DNA from: Salininema proteolyticum
GTDB taxonomy: Bacteria; Actinomycetota; Actinomycetes; Mycobacteriales; Micromonosporaceae
Direction of reading: 5' to 3'
Length of the DNA: 64,000 nucleotides
Assembly (NCBI RefSeq): GCF_042685645.1
Contig: NZ_JBHUNX010000001.1
Location: forward strand, 1,612,001 to 1,676,000
Shown here: positions 31,070 through 39,661 of the stretch, piece after piece
Layout of the letters: every line of letters starts with the position of its first letter
Position numbering within the stretch: the stretch's first letter is position 1
Made by a program: the position numbers and the translations under genes
Notes under the pieces: model-generated
Databases searched by the model: none
What the model was told of the DNA's origin: nothing
The model's input: only the letters and a program-made list of their open reading frames with translations

Positions 31070-31717
31070 ATGAAGAAAGCACTGACGCAACGTGAACGAT
31101 TCATCCTCCTGGCCCTCATGGTCCACCGGCCGCCGGAGGACGTCACCAACCCCCAGCTGAAGGACGCCTTCGGCGTCGATGTCAAGAAGGGCGAGCGCGA
31201 GAACCTCGAGAAGGCCGGATTCCTGGCCGCCGTACGCGCTCGCGGCCATGGCAATCCCTTCATGTACGAGTTGACGCCTGACGGGCGCCGCCGCGCCGTC
31301 GAGGAGCTGGCCGGAAGTCCCGACCCGAAGTCGACGGTCAATGTCCGCGTCGTGTACGCCCTTTTCAACGCCGTCCACCGGTTCTTGGAACGCAACCACC
31401 TTTCGGGCGAGTCCGTGCTCTCCGACGAGGACCGCGACGGCGGAGGCGACGTTCCGGTGCCTTCCAACACCGGCAGGGTCGAGAAGGAGTACCGCAATTT
31501 GGTGGAGGGCCAGTCCGCCTGGGTGCCGATGCGGGAGCTGCGCGAGTCGCTCTCCTCGATAGAGCGGGCCGAGCTGGACGACACCCTGCGGATCCTCTAC
31601 AACCGGCGTTTGGTCAGGATGGTCCCGGAGGCCAACCGCCGACGGGTGACCGACGCCGATGAAGAGGCGGCCGTAGAAGTGGCCGGGACCCGGATGCACT
31701 GGGTGGCGTTCGTATGA
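31070..31717 (+). CDS. winged-helix protein of the CBS-HEPN/ATPase operon
   Basis: A 215-residue protein. The N-terminal 80 residues look like a MarR/PadR-type winged helix (TQRERFILLALMVHRPPEDV, LEKAGFLAAVRARGHGNPF, YELTPDGRRRAVEEL). The C-terminal 75 residues look like a second one (WVPMRELRESLSSIERAELD, ILYNRRLVRMVPEANRRRV). It could bind DNA or act as an adaptor for the ATPase. Its stop overlaps the start of the ATPase gene (ATGA), so equal expression is likely. No named family is recognised. Confidence 0.65.
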   Translation: MKKALTQRERFILLALMVHRPPEDVTNPQLKDAFGVDVKKGERENLEKAGFLAAVRARGHGNPFMYELTPDGRRRAVEELAGSPDPKSTVNVRVVYALFNAVHRFLERNHLSGESVLSDEDRDGGGDVPVPSNTGRVEKEYRNLVEGQSAWVPMRELRESLSSIERAELDDTLRILYNRRLVRMVPEANRRRVTDADEEAAVEVAGTRMHWVAFV

Positions 31718-33495
31718 CCTTGACCCCGGAGGAGCGCAAGGCGCTCGAGGCTCTTCGGAAACTGGAACCCGTGGTGCAGTCCACCGACGTGTGGCGGGAC
31801 TCGGAAGTCCACGTGGACCTGCACAATCAGCACGCGGTCCAGGACCTTCAACGCGGCCTGGCGGAGGCGGCCGAGCGGACGCGGGGAAACACGCTCAGCC
31901 TCGTATTCCACGGTCGGACCGGGTCGGGCAAGACACACCTCATCCGCCAGGGGCGAATGAGGCTGGAGGACAAAGGCGGCCTGTTCGTCCAGTTCGACAT
32001 CCACAAGGACGAGGACTTCGCCACCGCCGCCCTCCTGTCGTTCGTGTCGAGCCTGACCCAGGGAATGGACGATCCGGGGCAGCAGGTGCGCCAGCTGCTG
32101 GTGAAACTGCTGAAGAAGGCGTCTCTCCCGGACGACCCCCAACTGCCCGTGCTGGAAGGGGACCCTACTCCGGAGGCGGTGGAGGCCGTGGTGAAGGCGG
32201 TCGGGCAGTCCTTCGGCACTGCGCTCGACGGCGCCGCCAGGGACGTCGTCCGAGCGCTGTGCCTGCTCGGCTCCAATATCCCCAAGTATCAGGACTTCGC
32301 CGAAGACTGGCTGTCCTGTCGTGACGAGACGGTGCGCGGCAGTCGGGAGGAGTGGGGCATCCGCTCGGCGATGCGCCGTCCCCGCGATCTGCTGTTCGCC
32401 TTGACCAGGGTCGTCTCACTGGTGGGGCCGGTGATGTTCAGCGTCGACCAGATCGATGAGCTGGTGGATCGGGCGAATCTGGACACCAGGGGCGTCGGCA
32501 CCGAACAGGGCCGGAGCGAACAGCTGGACAACCTGGCCAAGGGCCTGATGGACTTCATCGACTACACCCACCGGGTCGTGATCGTCGTATCGTGCTTGCC
32601 GGGTTCGTGGGAGCGGTTGAAGACGTCCACCATAGACTCCGTGCCGGAACGGTTCTGGTCGCCGCGCGCATTGGATCCCAACGTCAGCACGGACGCGGCG
32701 AAGTCGATCATAGCGGGGCATGTGAAGGCTCGGCTGAAAGGTGTGGACTTCAAGCGGCCGTGGAGAACGTGGCCGGTGGCCGATGAGGCGTTCAAGGGCG
32801 ACCAAGTGAGCACCCCGCGCGAAATCGTGCGCCGTGTGAGGGAGCACGTGGATCGCTGCCTCGATATCGACGAGTTCACTCCGCTCATGTCACTTGCCGG
32901 TTCCGGTACCGCCCGCGAAGCGGAACCCGCGCCCCAGTCGGGCGAACCCCTCACCGCCCGGTTCGAAGAGCTGGTCAAGCAGGCCGACGTCTCGGACGCG
33001 CGGGCGCACGGGAAGGAGGATTCCGATCTTCCGCCGCTCCTGCTGGCCGGGCTGCGTGCGTACGCCGAAGAGACCGGCAGGGCGATGACGGCCAGGCCCC
33101 AGCCGAAGAACAAGCTGGGGCAGCACGAGATCCACGTGGCCGTGCGGGAAGAGGACCGCCGGTGGTGCCTCAGGGGAATCTCCAGCAGCAAGGGGTCGGC
33201 TTTCAAAGGCAGGCTGCGGTGGCTGTTGGAGCGGTCGGGAACGGAGAAGGACTCCAAAGTCTCGGCGGTCGCTCTGCGTACCCGGCCGTGGGATCTGACG
33301 GACACGATGAGGCGGAATCTGAGGGCCTTCGAGAAGAGGGGGCTGACAGTGGTCGACCTCGGGGTGGAGGATCTCAAGGTCTGCTGGGCGCTGAAGGCGC
33401 TGGAGGACGAGCGTCCCGGGGATTACGCGGAATGGCTGCGCGCGAACAGGCCGATGAGCCGGACCGGGTTGATGCGGCAGGTCTTCGAGGCCTGA
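31714..33495 (+). CDS. P-loop ATPase of the CBS-HEPN operon
   Basis: A 593-residue protein. Walker A is GRTGSGKT (67-74) and Walker B is VMFSVDQIDEL (240-250). LDNLAKGLMDFIDYTHRVVI and VVSCLPGSWERL follow as a sensor-1-like region. The architecture resembles ORC/STAND-like AAA ATPases of conflict systems. After about residue 420 a linker leads to a C-terminal alpha/beta domain (HEIHVAVREEDRRWCLRGIS, VSAVALRTRPWDL, RGLTVVDLGVEDLKVCWAL). Its strand order is reminiscent of a restriction-endonuclease fold, but no clear D-ExK triad is seen. It is the last gene of the operon, followed by a strong hairpin. Confidence 0.7.
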   Translation: MTLTPEERKALEALRKLEPVVQSTDVWRDSEVHVDLHNQHAVQDLQRGLAEAAERTRGNTLSLVFHGRTGSGKTHLIRQGRMRLEDKGGLFVQFDIHKDEDFATAALLSFVSSLTQGMDDPGQQVRQLLVKLLKKASLPDDPQLPVLEGDPTPEAVEAVVKAVGQSFGTALDGAARDVVRALCLLGSNIPKYQDFAEDWLSCRDETVRGSREEWGIRSAMRRPRDLLFALTRVVSLVGPVMFSVDQIDELVDRANLDTRGVGTEQGRSEQLDNLAKGLMDFIDYTHRVVIVVSCLPGSWERLKTSTIDSVPERFWSPRALDPNVSTDAAKSIIAGHVKARLKGVDFKRPWRTWPVADEAFKGDQVSTPREIVRRVREHVDRCLDIDEFTPLMSLAGSGTAREAEPAPQSGEPLTARFEELVKQADVSDARAHGKEDSDLPPLLLAGLRAYAEETGRAMTARPQPKNKLGQHEIHVAVREEDRRWCLRGISSSKGSAFKGRLRWLLERSGTEKDSKVSAVALRTRPWDLTDTMRRNLRAFEKRGLTVVDLGVEDLKVCWALKALEDERPGDYAEWLRANRPMSRTGLMRQVFEA

Positions 33496-33501
33496 GGGAC
33501 C

Positions 33502-33544
33502 GGGCGGGAAGGCCGACTCGGCAACCGGCTCGGCTTTCCCGCCC
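33502..33544. terminator. terminator between convergent genes
   Basis: Twenty-base arms (GGGCGGGAAGGCCGACTCGG and near-complement at 33525-33544) with a CAA loop, just after the ATPase stop. Confidence 0.75.
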
Positions 33545-33596
33545 ACGTTTCCGCCCGGGTGAAGCGGTTCGTTCGGGCCGCCTTGCCTTTCCCCGG

Positions 33597-34355
33597 TCAG
33601 CCCGGCTGGCCGGTCGGCATGACGGTCACCTGCTGGAGGTTGACCCGATTCGGAAGCGACGCGAGGAACGCGATGGTCTCCGCGACGTCCTCGGGTGTGA
33701 GCGTCTCGATCGACTCGAACATGGGCTCGAGCCAGTCCCTGATCTCCGGGACGGTCACGCGGCCCGCCAGCTCTGTCGACACGAGCCCGGGCTCGACTGC
33801 CGAGACGCGGACGCCCTTGACGCCCAGCTCGGCACGCAGCGTTTTGGACATGTGGGTCACGAAGGCCTTGGTGCCCGAGTAGACGGAGAACTTCTCGAAG
33901 AGGTTCTGCGCGGCGATGGACGAGATATTGACCAGGTCGGCCCTGCCGGAGGACTCCGCGGCATCGGTCAACTGCGGGAGGAAGGCGTCCACCACGGTCA
34001 TGAGCCCCTTGACGTTCACGTCGATCTGGCGTTCGGTCTCGGCGAAGCGCCGGTCCTCGAGCGCCGAGGGGAGCATGACCCCGGCGTTGTTCACGACCAG
34101 GTCGGCCGGTCCGAAGTCGCTCCGCACCCGCTCGGCGGCCCGGCGGACGGAGTCGGCGTCGGTGACGTCCACCGTCAGGGCCAGGGCCGTTCCGCCCTTG
34201 TCCGCGATTCGAGAGGCCGTCTCCTCGACGCGGTCGGTCCTCCTCGCCAGGAGGGCGACTTTCGCGCCCCCTTCGGCCAGGCGGAGGGCGGTGGCCTCTC
34301 CGATGCCGGACGAGGCGCCGGAGATCACGGCGACGCGGTTCTCGATGTCGTTCAT
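33597..34355 (-). CDS. SDR-family oxidoreductase
   Basis: A 252-residue short-chain dehydrogenase: cofactor motif SGASSGIGEATALRL, NNAGVM, the catalytic serine in VNISSIAAQ and YxxxK in VYSGTKAFVTHM. The Arg-rich ARRTDRVEE after strand 2 favours NADP(H). The substrate is unknown. The start at 34355 (MNDIENRVAVISG) is preceded by AAGGAAA; upstream in-frame starts would add unrelated residues. It is divergent from the XRE/MmyB-type regulator, 152 bp apart, and so is its probable target. Confidence 0.9.
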   Translation of the reverse strand: MNDIENRVAVISGASSGIGEATALRLAEGGAKVALLARRTDRVEETASRIADKGGTALALTVDVTDADSVRRAAERVRSDFGPADLVVNNAGVMLPSALEDRRFAETERQIDVNVKGLMTVVDAFLPQLTDAAESSGRADLVNISSIAAQNLFEKFSVYSGTKAFVTHMSKTLRAELGVKGVRVSAVEPGLVSTELAGRVTVPEIRDWLEPMFESIETLTPEDVAETIAFLASLPNRVNLQQVTVMPTGQPG

Positions 34356-34507
34356 ACGTTTCCTTTCGACCGGGGCGTTTCCCCGTGGCACCAAGTCCAC
34401 CACCGCCCCGAGGCCGGATCCACCGGTTGCCGGTCCCCGCCGTAGGTGGTACTCGCAGTACCCGATAACGGCTTGTCCGCCGGGACGGGCCGCGCCACGA
34501 TGGGGCC

Positions 34508-35515
34508 ATGGACAACGCGGCGTCTACAGCAGAGTTCCTCACCTCGCGCCGGGCCCGCCTCGGCCCGGCCGAGACCGGCCTGGCCGACGACGGCCGGCAG
34601 AGGCGGGTGCCAGGCCTCAAACGAGACGAAGTGGCGCGCTTGGCGCATATAAGCACCGAGTACTACACGCGGCTCGAGCAGGGCCGCGCCCGCAATCCGT
34701 CGCCGGAGGTCGTCGCCGGGCTGGTGAAGGCGCTGGGCCTGAACCACTCCGAACGCGCCTACCTGGAGCACCTGTTGAAAGGCGGTTCGGCGGCGGAATG
34801 GCGTCCCGCCCAGCGCGTGCGCAAAGGCATGGCGCTCATGATGGACAGCCTCTCCGCGGTACCCGCCTTCATCGTCGGCAGGCGCCTCGACGTGCTGGAG
34901 CAGAACGCCCTCTCCCGCGAGGTGATGGGCGATATCCGCGCCGCGCCTCCCGCCGACCGGAATCTGGCACGGTACTGCCTGCTCGACCCGTCGGCGAGGG
35001 AGCGCATCCGAGACTGGGAGCGGATAGCGGCCGAGACGGTGGCAGTCCTGCGGTACGAGACGGGCCTGCGCCCGGACGACCGGGCCCTGGCCGCTCTGGT
35101 CGGCGACCTGCGCGAGGGGTGCCCGGAGTTCGCCGGCTGGTGGGACGACCACGCCGTCCTGCGCCGCACCCACGGCCGGAAGTACTACCGCCATGCCGAG
35201 GTGGGCGACCTCGACTTCCACTACGAGTCGTTCGAGGCGCCGGGGGACGCCGACCAGACTCTCTGCGTCTACAACGCCGAACCGGGGTCGGCGACGGCGG
35301 AGCGGCTGGCCTTCCTGCGGATGAAGCTGGAGGCGGGGGAGAGGGGTGCCGTATGGAGCGGGGCAGGGCGGGACGGCTTCCGTCCGATGCGGAGTTTACG
35401 TCCGCGTCCCGGTTTCGGCGGAGGTTCGGCGCGACCAGGCATAGATCTGTGTATTCCATTGTGGCAGAAGGAAAAGCAGCTCGACGACCGCCTTGACGGA
35501 TCGGTCCGGACGTAG
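34508..35515 (+). CDS. XRE-family regulator with MmyB-like ligand domain
   Basis: The N-terminal helix-turn-helix is VPGLKRDEVARLAHISTEYY with TRLEQGRARNPSPEVVAGLV. The MmyB-type ligand-binding domain follows (SLSAVPAFIVGRRLDVLEQN, GRKYYRHAEVGDLDFHYESF, TLCVYNAEPGSATAERLAFL). Such proteins normally end soon after that last motif at about 285 residues; this one runs to 335, with an atypical Gly/Arg-rich tail. The extension may reflect a lost stop or a frameshift. The gene is divergent from the SDR gene, the standard arrangement for this family, and probably represses it. Confidence 0.85.
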   Translation: MDNAASTAEFLTSRRARLGPAETGLADDGRQRRVPGLKRDEVARLAHISTEYYTRLEQGRARNPSPEVVAGLVKALGLNHSERAYLEHLLKGGSAAEWRPAQRVRKGMALMMDSLSAVPAFIVGRRLDVLEQNALSREVMGDIRAAPPADRNLARYCLLDPSARERIRDWERIAAETVAVLRYETGLRPDDRALAALVGDLREGCPEFAGWWDDHAVLRRTHGRKYYRHAEVGDLDFHYESFEAPGDADQTLCVYNAEPGSATAERLAFLRMKLEAGERGAVWSGAGRDGFRPMRSLRPRPGFGGGSARPGIDLCIPLWQKEKQLDDRLDGSVRT

Positions 35516-35527
35516 TTCACTGGGGAC

Positions 35528-35890
35528 ATGCCCTCCCGACGACTCAGGCTCGACCTCGACCACGACAACTGGATGAAGGTCTTCAGCTACGGCGGCCTGG
35601 TCCTCTCCCTGGTCCTCTTCCTCCCGTTCACCCTCATGGCCTTCGACACGGACATCTTCGCGAAGTCCATCGAGACCCCGTTCGGCACGGGCGCCGGAAC
35701 GGTCGGATTCGTCCTCGTGCTCCTGTGGGGCCTGAGCCTGCCGGTGCACGTCGCGGCCTGGGTGATGCACTTCGTCCAGTCGGCCCGCTCCTACCGGGGG
35801 CGCACTCCGGCGAAGCTGCGGATGCTGCTCTCCTACTGGCCGGTCGCCGCTCCGCTGTTTCTGACCGCTTGGGGCACTTGGGTACTCTGA
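35528..35890 (+). CDS. small membrane protein
   Basis: A 120-residue protein with three predicted membrane segments (GLVLSLVLFLPFTLMAF, VGFVLVLLWGLSLPVHVAAW, YWPVAAPLFLTAWGTWVL) and a basic N-terminus (MPSRRLRLDLDH). It lies 12 bp after the XRE regulator and 55 bp before the FKBP gene. No family is recognised. Confidence 0.65.
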   Translation: MPSRRLRLDLDHDNWMKVFSYGGLVLSLVLFLPFTLMAFDTDIFAKSIETPFGTGAGTVGFVLVLLWGLSLPVHVAAWVMHFVQSARSYRGRTPAKLRMLLSYWPVAAPLFLTAWGTWVL

Positions 35891-35944
35891 ATGCCGCGGT
35901 ACCGCGTCAGACCGACCGGTGGCACAGGGGAGTATTGTCGGAAC

Positions 35945-36535
35945 ATGAGCCAGTACACGCCGAACCCCCATGAGCAGTACTACGGAGCGGGACGTCCGCC
36001 GTCCGTTTCGAGACGCCGTCGGTGGTGGCTCGGAGGTGTGGCGGCCGTCGTCGCGGCGGGTCTGATCGGAGCGATCGCCCTCATAGTCGCGCAGCCCCGG
36101 ACCACCGAAGGAGCCGTGGAGATTCCGCCTGCCCTGTGGGAACGGCTCGGCGTCCCCGCCGACACGGAGACGAGGCCGACGGTGGACCTTCCGAACGAGG
36201 AACCCCCTGGGGAACTCGTGGTGGAGACCGTCGTCGAGGGAGAGGGGAAGGCCGTCGCCGAGGGGGACACCGTGGTCACGCGGTACTCCATGTGGCTGTG
36301 GTCCACCGGTGAGGAGTACGACTCGTCCTGGGAGCGGGGAGCGCCGTTCGCAGTCGACCCGGTCGGCTCCGGAATGGTCATCAAGGCCTGGGACGAGGGG
36401 CTGGTCGGGGCGAAGCCCGGCGAACGCCGCCTCATAGTCGCTCCGCCGGACAAAGCCTACGGCGATCGCGGTTTCGGTGACGGGACCGAAGGCGAGACCC
36501 TGGTGTTCGCGGTGGATGTCCTCGAAGTGTCCTGA
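35945..36535 (+). CDS. membrane-anchored FKBP-type peptidyl-prolyl isomerase
   Basis: A 196-residue protein with a cytoplasmic basic stretch (SVSRRRRWWLGG), one transmembrane anchor (VAAVVAAGLIGAIALIVAQ) and an external FKBP domain of about 100 residues: VETVVEGEGKAVAEGDTVVT, YDSSWERGAPFAVDPVGSGM, IKAWDEGLVGAKPGERRLIV, PPDKAYGDRGFGD. It catalyses proline isomerisation in exported proteins. An in-frame ATG at 35891 exists but has a poor ribosome-binding site and would add unrelated residues. Confidence 0.88.
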   Translation: MSQYTPNPHEQYYGAGRPPSVSRRRRWWLGGVAAVVAAGLIGAIALIVAQPRTTEGAVEIPPALWERLGVPADTETRPTVDLPNEEPPGELVVETVVEGEGKAVAEGDTVVTRYSMWLWSTGEEYDSSWERGAPFAVDPVGSGMVIKAWDEGLVGAKPGERRLIVAPPDKAYGDRGFGDGTEGETLVFAVDVLEVS

Positions 36536-37131
36536 ACAGGCCCCTGCCGGGGATCGGGCGGTATCGAGCATGCCGCCACCGGAAGGAATTACGATCGTCC
36601 GGAGGCCGCCGCCGAACGGTTCGAGCGGTCCGTGGAGCTGGGCCACGGACGGGGAGGACATGGCCGCCTCCTCCTGATCCGGCTTCGACCGCTGAGCGCG
36701 GCCGGGCCGCGGGGGTTCCGCGGCGAGCCGGCGTTTCACCGGCGCCCGTCGGCGGATAACCGCTTGCGCCCCGGAACCGCGGTCGGCGAGAATACCGGCG
36801 AGACACCCGTTCCGACCCGAGGAGGCGCATGGGCCACCGTTACCCCGTCCCGTCCTGACAGGGGTGGACGCCGCAGTCGGTGCGGCGGGACCCACACCTA
36901 CCGCCGGCTCCAAGGAGGTCCCGGGAGACAGTGGCCGCCACAGTCCCCAACAGCGGTCGAGGTCCGGATTGCCGCATGTCGGCATGAAGCCGGAGGCGGA
37001 ACTAATCGCCCGCACGGGCGGTGAACCGGTCCCTGCCCCGCCCAGCCCGATGGCCGCGCCCGGCGCGGTGAGAGGAAACCGAACCCTGGATTCCGCGAAT
37101 CGAACCACTCCTTCGATTTACGGGACTCCGG
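36536..37131. other. intergenic region of about 600 bp, no convincing gene
   Basis: Short open frames on both strands have irregular composition. A good GAGGAG ribosome-binding site at 36820 precedes an ATG at 36829, but the frame closes after nine codons. It may be a gene remnant. I find no tRNA-like fold. Confidence 0.4.
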
Positions 37132-37458
37132 ATGGGACGACGAGAAGAGAACGACGATTTCGACTGCGCCCACTGCGGCGCGCATGTCCGGGCGCTGACC
37201 AACGGCGGGTACCGCAACCACTGCCCCGTCTGCCTGCGGTCCAGGCACCTGGACGACCGCCCCGGCGACAGGGCGTCCGGCTGCGGGGGCCTGATGGACC
37301 CCGTCGGCCTGACCGACAGGCCCGGCAAGGGTTTGCAGATCCGCTTCCGCTGCCGCGAGTGCGGTGCCCGGTCGGTCAACAAGATCGCCGCCGACACCGT
37401 CCAGCCCGACGACGTCGAGCGGGTCGCGGCGGTGTCGCTCCAGGCGCTCAAGCGCTGA
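37132..37458 (+). CDS. RNHCP-domain zinc-ribbon protein
   Basis: A 108-residue protein with Cys pairs CAHCGAHV, the signature RNHCPVCLRSRHLD, and a later pair CRECGARSVNK. It matches the small RNHCP family, which probably binds zinc and perhaps nucleic acid. Its role is unknown. The last 11 bp overlap the convergent LysR gene. Confidence 0.85.
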   Translation: MGRREENDDFDCAHCGAHVRALTNGGYRNHCPVCLRSRHLDDRPGDRASGCGGLMDPVGLTDRPGKGLQIRFRCRECGARSVNKIAADTVQPDDVERVAAVSLQALKR

Positions 37459-38323
37459 CGAACGCGCCGAACTCGGTACCGTCCGAGTTCGGCGCGTTCT
37501 CTTTCCACGCGAACGCGTACTCGATGACCGGCGCGTCGATGACCGAGACGTAGACGACGTCCGGACGGGCGTGGAACTGTGAAGCGTGTTCGGGGACAAG
37601 GCCGATTACGGTGCCGACGCCGACCATGGCCAGCGCCTCGCCGAAAGAGGAGACGCCGAAGGCGTGCCCGACCTTCTCACCCGACGGAGTCTCGCGCAGG
37701 ACGCAGCTGCGCTCCCAGTACTCCGGCGGCTCCCCGTCGAGCGCGAAGGTCGACTCTCCGGCCAGCTCGTCGAGGTGGACCGATTCGCGGTCGGAAAAAC
37801 GGTGGCCGCGGGGCACCGCGAGTACTCGTGGTTCGCTCAGGATCGCCTCGGCGACCGAGACGCCGGGCTCTTCCACGGGAGTCTCGGTGAGCAAGAGGTC
37901 CACCGCGCCCTCGCGCAGCGGCCTGACCGGGTCGCCGATGTGCGTTTCCGTCAGCCGGATCCGAACATCCGGCCGGACTCGGGTGTAGGCCGCCTTCGCG
38001 CTGGTGAGGAGCCCGGCGGTGAGCTGCCCGAGATAGCCGACGCGGATCTCTCGGACAGGGGGCCGCGCCGAGGCCGACGCCTTCTCCCAGGCCGATAGGA
38101 CGTCGGCCCATGCGGGGGCCAGGTCGGCCCGCAGTTCGTCGCCGAGGGCCGTGAGGGAGACGCGACGGGACGTACGTGTGAACAGGGGCGCGCCCAACCG
38201 TTCTTCGAGGCCGCGGATCACCTGGCTGACTCGGGAGGGCGAGACGCCCGCGCGCCCGGCGGCCTTGCCGAAGTGGAGTTCCTCGGCGAGCGCCAGGAAG
38301 ATCTCGATCTCGTGCCGTTCCAT
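37448..38323 (-). CDS. LysR-family transcriptional regulator
   Basis: A 291-residue protein with an N-terminal winged helix (ERHEIEIFLALAEELHFGKA, SPSRVSQVIRGLEERLG) and a LysR effector domain (IRVGYLGQLTAGLL, LREGAVDLLLTETPVEEPGV, VGVGTVIGLVPEHASQ). It is divergent from the MFS exporter, whose start lies 111 bp away, and probably controls it. The inverted repeat at 37460-37499 forms part of its last codons. Confidence 0.9.
   Translation of the reverse strand: MERHEIEIFLALAEELHFGKAAGRAGVSPSRVSQVIRGLEERLGAPLFTRTSRRVSLTALGDELRADLAPAWADVLSAWEKASASARPPVREIRVGYLGQLTAGLLTSAKAAYTRVRPDVRIRLTETHIGDPVRPLREGAVDLLLTETPVEEPGVSVAEAILSEPRVLAVPRGHRFSDRESVHLDELAGESTFALDGEPPEYWERSCVLRETPSGEKVGHAFGVSSFGEALAMVGVGTVIGLVPEHASQFHARPDVVYVSVIDAPVIEYAFAWKENAPNSDGTEFGAFVSA
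37460..37499. terminator. bidirectional hairpin inside the 3' end of lysR
   Basis: Perfect 17-bp arms (GAACGCGCCGAACTCGG at 37460-37476, complement at 37483-37499) with a 6-base loop, followed by TCTTTCC. It starts two bases after the RNHCP stop and lies wholly in the coding end of the convergent LysR gene. Confidence 0.8.
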
Positions 38324-38434
38324 ACCGCCTCCATTGTTGAGTCTCGCTCATCGAACGTGTAACGGCGGGCCGATGTTCCCGGCGGCGGTCGGACCTAGTT
38401 TTGAGCGGTTCCAGAGAACGGAGAGGAAGAGATC

Positions 38435-39661
38435 ATGCCGCTCGTATTGATTTCCCTGGCAGCGGGGACGTTCGCCATAGGCACGACAGAGTTCGTCGTG
38501 GCCGGGATCCTGCCCGAGATCGCGGCGGAGTACGGAACGTCACTGCCCGCGGCCGGATCGCTGGTGTCGGTCTACGCGCTGGGAATGGTCGTCGGAGCTC
38601 CGCTCCTGACCGCCTTGACGGTGCGAATGCCCCGCAAGGGCCTCATTCTGGGGCTGCTCGCGTTGTTCGTGGCGGGCAACCTCGTCAGCGCTTTCGCTCC
38701 GAGCCTCGCGGTCCTGGTGGTCGGCCGCGTGATGTCGGCCTTCGCCGGCGGGGCCTTCGCGGGGACGGGTATCGCGGTGGCCACGCGGTTCGTGCCGCCG
38801 GAGAAGAAGGCGAGGGCGGTGGCCTTCGTCTTCATGGGGCTGAGCGTCGCCAACGTGGTGGGCGTTCCCTTGGGGACGGTCGTCGGGCAGAACCTCGGGT
38901 GGCGCTACGCGTTCCTGATAGTGACGGCGATCGGCGTTCTGTCGATGGCCGGCGTCGCGCTCACCATGGAGCGCCTACCGAGGCCGCAGGGTACGGGGCT
39001 CGGCGGAGAACTGGCCGTCTTCCGCAAGGGGGAGGTCTGGGCGGCCATTGCCGCCACCGCCCTGGGCTGGGCGCCGATGCTGGCCGTCCTGACCTACATC
39101 GCACCGGTCGTCACCGAGGTGGCCGGCGGCCCAGAGACGCTGGTAGCGGGGATCATGCTGCTGTTCGGCGCGGGCATGCTGGCCGGGACGCCGCTGGGCG
39201 GCCGCCTGGCGGAGCGGAACCTGTTCCAGGGCCTGTTGTGGGCCCTCGTGGCGGTGGCGGCGCTGTCCGCGTCCTTCACTTTCATGGCAAGGTCCCCGCT
39301 CACGCTGGCCGTCGCGGTGGCCGCCTTCGGCGTCGCCACCTCGGCCACGCTGCCCCTGCTGCAGACGTGGGTCATCGGGGAGGCCGCCGGGGCCGAGGGG
39401 CTGGCCTCGGCGGCGAACATCTCGGCGTTCAACATCGGCAACGCCCTGGGGCCGTTCCTCGGCGGTGCGGCCGTTAGCGCGGGCCTGGGCCGTCTCTCGC
39501 CGTCCTGGATCGCGACGGGGCTGGCCGCCTCGGCGGTCGTGGTAGTCGGGCTCGTGGCGGCGTCCCGGAATCGGTCCGGAGATCCCGCAGGGACCGCCGA
39601 CCCGGAACCCCGGCGGAACCTACCGGCGCAGAGCCGTGAACCAGAGCGCTCCGGCCGATAG
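38435..39661 (+). CDS. MFS exporter, DHA1/AraJ-like
   Basis: A 408-residue transporter with 12 predicted helices. The first helix motif GTFAIGTTEFVVAGILPEIA is typical of the AraJ/YdhP-like drug:H+ antiporter group; the motif A-like loop is VRMPRKGL and helix 5 carries GVPLGTVVGQNLGWRYAF. The substrate may be a drug, sugar or metabolite. GAGAGGAAGAG precedes the start. The 3' end overlaps the convergent MFS gene by 42 bp. Confidence 0.88.
   Translation: MPLVLISLAAGTFAIGTTEFVVAGILPEIAAEYGTSLPAAGSLVSVYALGMVVGAPLLTALTVRMPRKGLILGLLALFVAGNLVSAFAPSLAVLVVGRVMSAFAGGAFAGTGIAVATRFVPPEKKARAVAFVFMGLSVANVVGVPLGTVVGQNLGWRYAFLIVTAIGVLSMAGVALTMERLPRPQGTGLGGELAVFRKGEVWAAIAATALGWAPMLAVLTYIAPVVTEVAGGPETLVAGIMLLFGAGMLAGTPLGGRLAERNLFQGLLWALVAVAALSASFTFMARSPLTLAVAVAAFGVATSATLPLLQTWVIGEAAGAEGLASAANISAFNIGNALGPFLGGAAVSAGLGRLSPSWIATGLAASAVVVVGLVAASRNRSGDPAGTADPEPRRNLPAQSREPERSGR

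Noticed and set aside
28498..33495. A CRISPR array linked to the CARF-HEPN gene
   Set aside because: No regularly spaced repeats or cas genes were found in this or neighbouring sequence.
36536..37131. Long open frames on both strands and a tRNA-like GGTTCGATTC on the minus strand
   Set aside because: Codon bias is irregular, and the sequence near 37080-37110 does not fold into a tRNA (no matching acceptor or T-stem).
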